Source: Bacteroidota bacterium (lineage in GTDB: Bacteria; Bacteroidota; Bacteroidia; Chitinophagales; Chitinophagaceae). From it: DNA of 64,000 bases. The stretch spans positions 91,769-155,768 of the forward strand of contig CANFOM010000004.1 in the NCBI GenBank assembly GCA_947448725.1, read 5' to 3'. The position numbers and the translations under genes are program-made. The number at the start of each line of letters is the position of its first letter. Position 1 is the stretch's first letter. The notes under the pieces were generated by a model. That model saw only the letters and a program-made list of their open reading frames with translations, had not been told where the DNA came from and ran no database searches. Shown here piece by piece: positions 63,700 to 64,000 of the stretch.

Positions 63700-64000
63700 T
63701 GGAGTCGAGGGGAGTCGAACCCCTGTCCAAACAATGTTACCATTGATCTTCTACATGCTTATTGTTTTATTGCTTGTCGGCGGTAAACAGGAAAAACACA
63801 AACCAATTTACTACTTAGCTGAATGGTACTTAAATAAAAGGCACAGCCTACTTTTATCGCATCCTGTTTTGTTTTTAATTAGGCTGAGGAGCGGGCAACA
63901 GGCCTGCCTTCTCTCTCGACCAAAATGGAAGTTAATTCACTGAATTAAGCAGCCATGGCAAAATTTGCTTCGCCTTTTGATTGTTTGGTATTCAGATTAA
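63700..64000 (-). ncRNA. ssrA: transfer-messenger RNA, 3' part (5' end outside window)
   Basis: On the minus strand the T arm GGGGTTCGACTCCCC and the acceptor strand end at the discriminator A (complement of 63700). Only one C of the CCA tail is encoded, so CCA must be added later. The tag frame lies at 63945-63974 and reads GEANFAMAA followed by TAA, the Bacteroidota style of tag (resume codon GGC). The RNA rescues stalled ribosomes with SmpB. The 5' acceptor strand is beyond the window end. Confidence 0.9.

Noticed and set aside
63581..63730. N-terminal extension of 50 residues on the epimerase-like gene
   Set aside because: It crosses the perfect palindromic terminator and the tmRNA 3' end. 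A clean Tat leader starts at 63580.
63699..63735. A tRNA gene at the window end
   Set aside because: The T arm looked like a tRNA, but no D or anticodon arm follows at tRNA distance. The tag frame shows it is tmRNA.
63734..63943. Plus-strand ORF of 69 residues
   Set aside because: It lies wholly inside the minus-strand tmRNA gene, which explains the open frame.
1..64000. CRISPR array, insertion sequence or phage genes
   Set aside because: No regularly spaced repeats, transposase motifs, integrase or phage structural proteins were seen anywhere in the window.

Overview
The window comes from an AT-rich genome of the phylum Bacteroidota, probably near the Chitinophagaceae. That placement is inferred from a SusC/SusD pair, many Bacteroidota-type lipoproteins and Tat-exported oxidoreductases, TAnnTTTG promoter boxes, a tmRNA tag ending in AMAA, and household genes in Bacteroidota style (NRAMP-USP fusion, lolA next to ftsK, clpC, eukaryotic-type NADP isocitrate dehydrogenase). 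No phage, insertion sequence, CRISPR array or tRNA was seen.

Layout. 1-9.1 kb is mixed metabolism: a truncated alpha-oxoamine synthase, a PafA-like alkaline phosphatase, a tiny Cys/His-rich secreted protein, icd, an NRAMP-USP metal transporter, an orphan lipoprotein and a short GT35 'phosphorylase' that lacks the PLP lysine. 9.1-18.7 kb is one long minus-strand operon for glucuronate catabolism. Read in transcription order it encodes an SDR mannonate oxidoreductase, UxuA, UxaC, KDG kinase, KDPG aldolase, an ExuT-type transporter, a double-DUF1080 protein and a Gfo/Idh/MocA oxidoreductase. 18.9-39.7 kb is mostly housekeeping: ubiX, clpC, a STAS protein, dnaG, a beta-helix protein, a YdeI-type protein, plsY, prmA, pnp, rpsO, a LolA-like protein, ftsK, a DUF423 protein, aroK, a glutaryl-CoA-dehydrogenase-like enzyme, a dicarboxylate/glutamate symporter, pyrF and two small membrane or lipid-anchored proteins. 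39.7-43 kb holds a serine hydrolase, a nitroreductase and a CoA-transferase.

43.2-63.6 kb is a polysaccharide/sugar-oxidation region: a DUF1080 protein, an alditol-oxidase-like flavoenzyme, a GH2 glycosidase, a LacI regulator, SusC, SusD, a large FG-GAP/ASPIC lipoprotein, a vanadium-haloperoxidase/PAP2-type lipoprotein, a PVC-type propeller-HEAT-cytochrome c lipoprotein and a Tat-exported TIM-barrel epimerase-like protein. The window ends inside the ssrA (tmRNA) gene, whose 3' half and tag frame are present.

How the parts may work together (inference). The SusCD system would bring oligosaccharide into the periplasm, GH2 would cut it, and a set of exported oxidising and 3-keto-sugar enzymes (DUF1080, Gfo/Idh, cytochrome-linked propeller protein, alditol oxidase) would process it. 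Glucuronate would reach glycolysis as pyruvate and glyceraldehyde-3-phosphate through the 9-18.7 kb operon. The most unusual observations are the GT35 protein without its PLP lysine, the joining of 3-keto-sugar enzymes to the glucuronate operon, and the co-directional SusCD/ASPIC/haloperoxidase run next to a convergent cytochrome-linked dehydrogenase.
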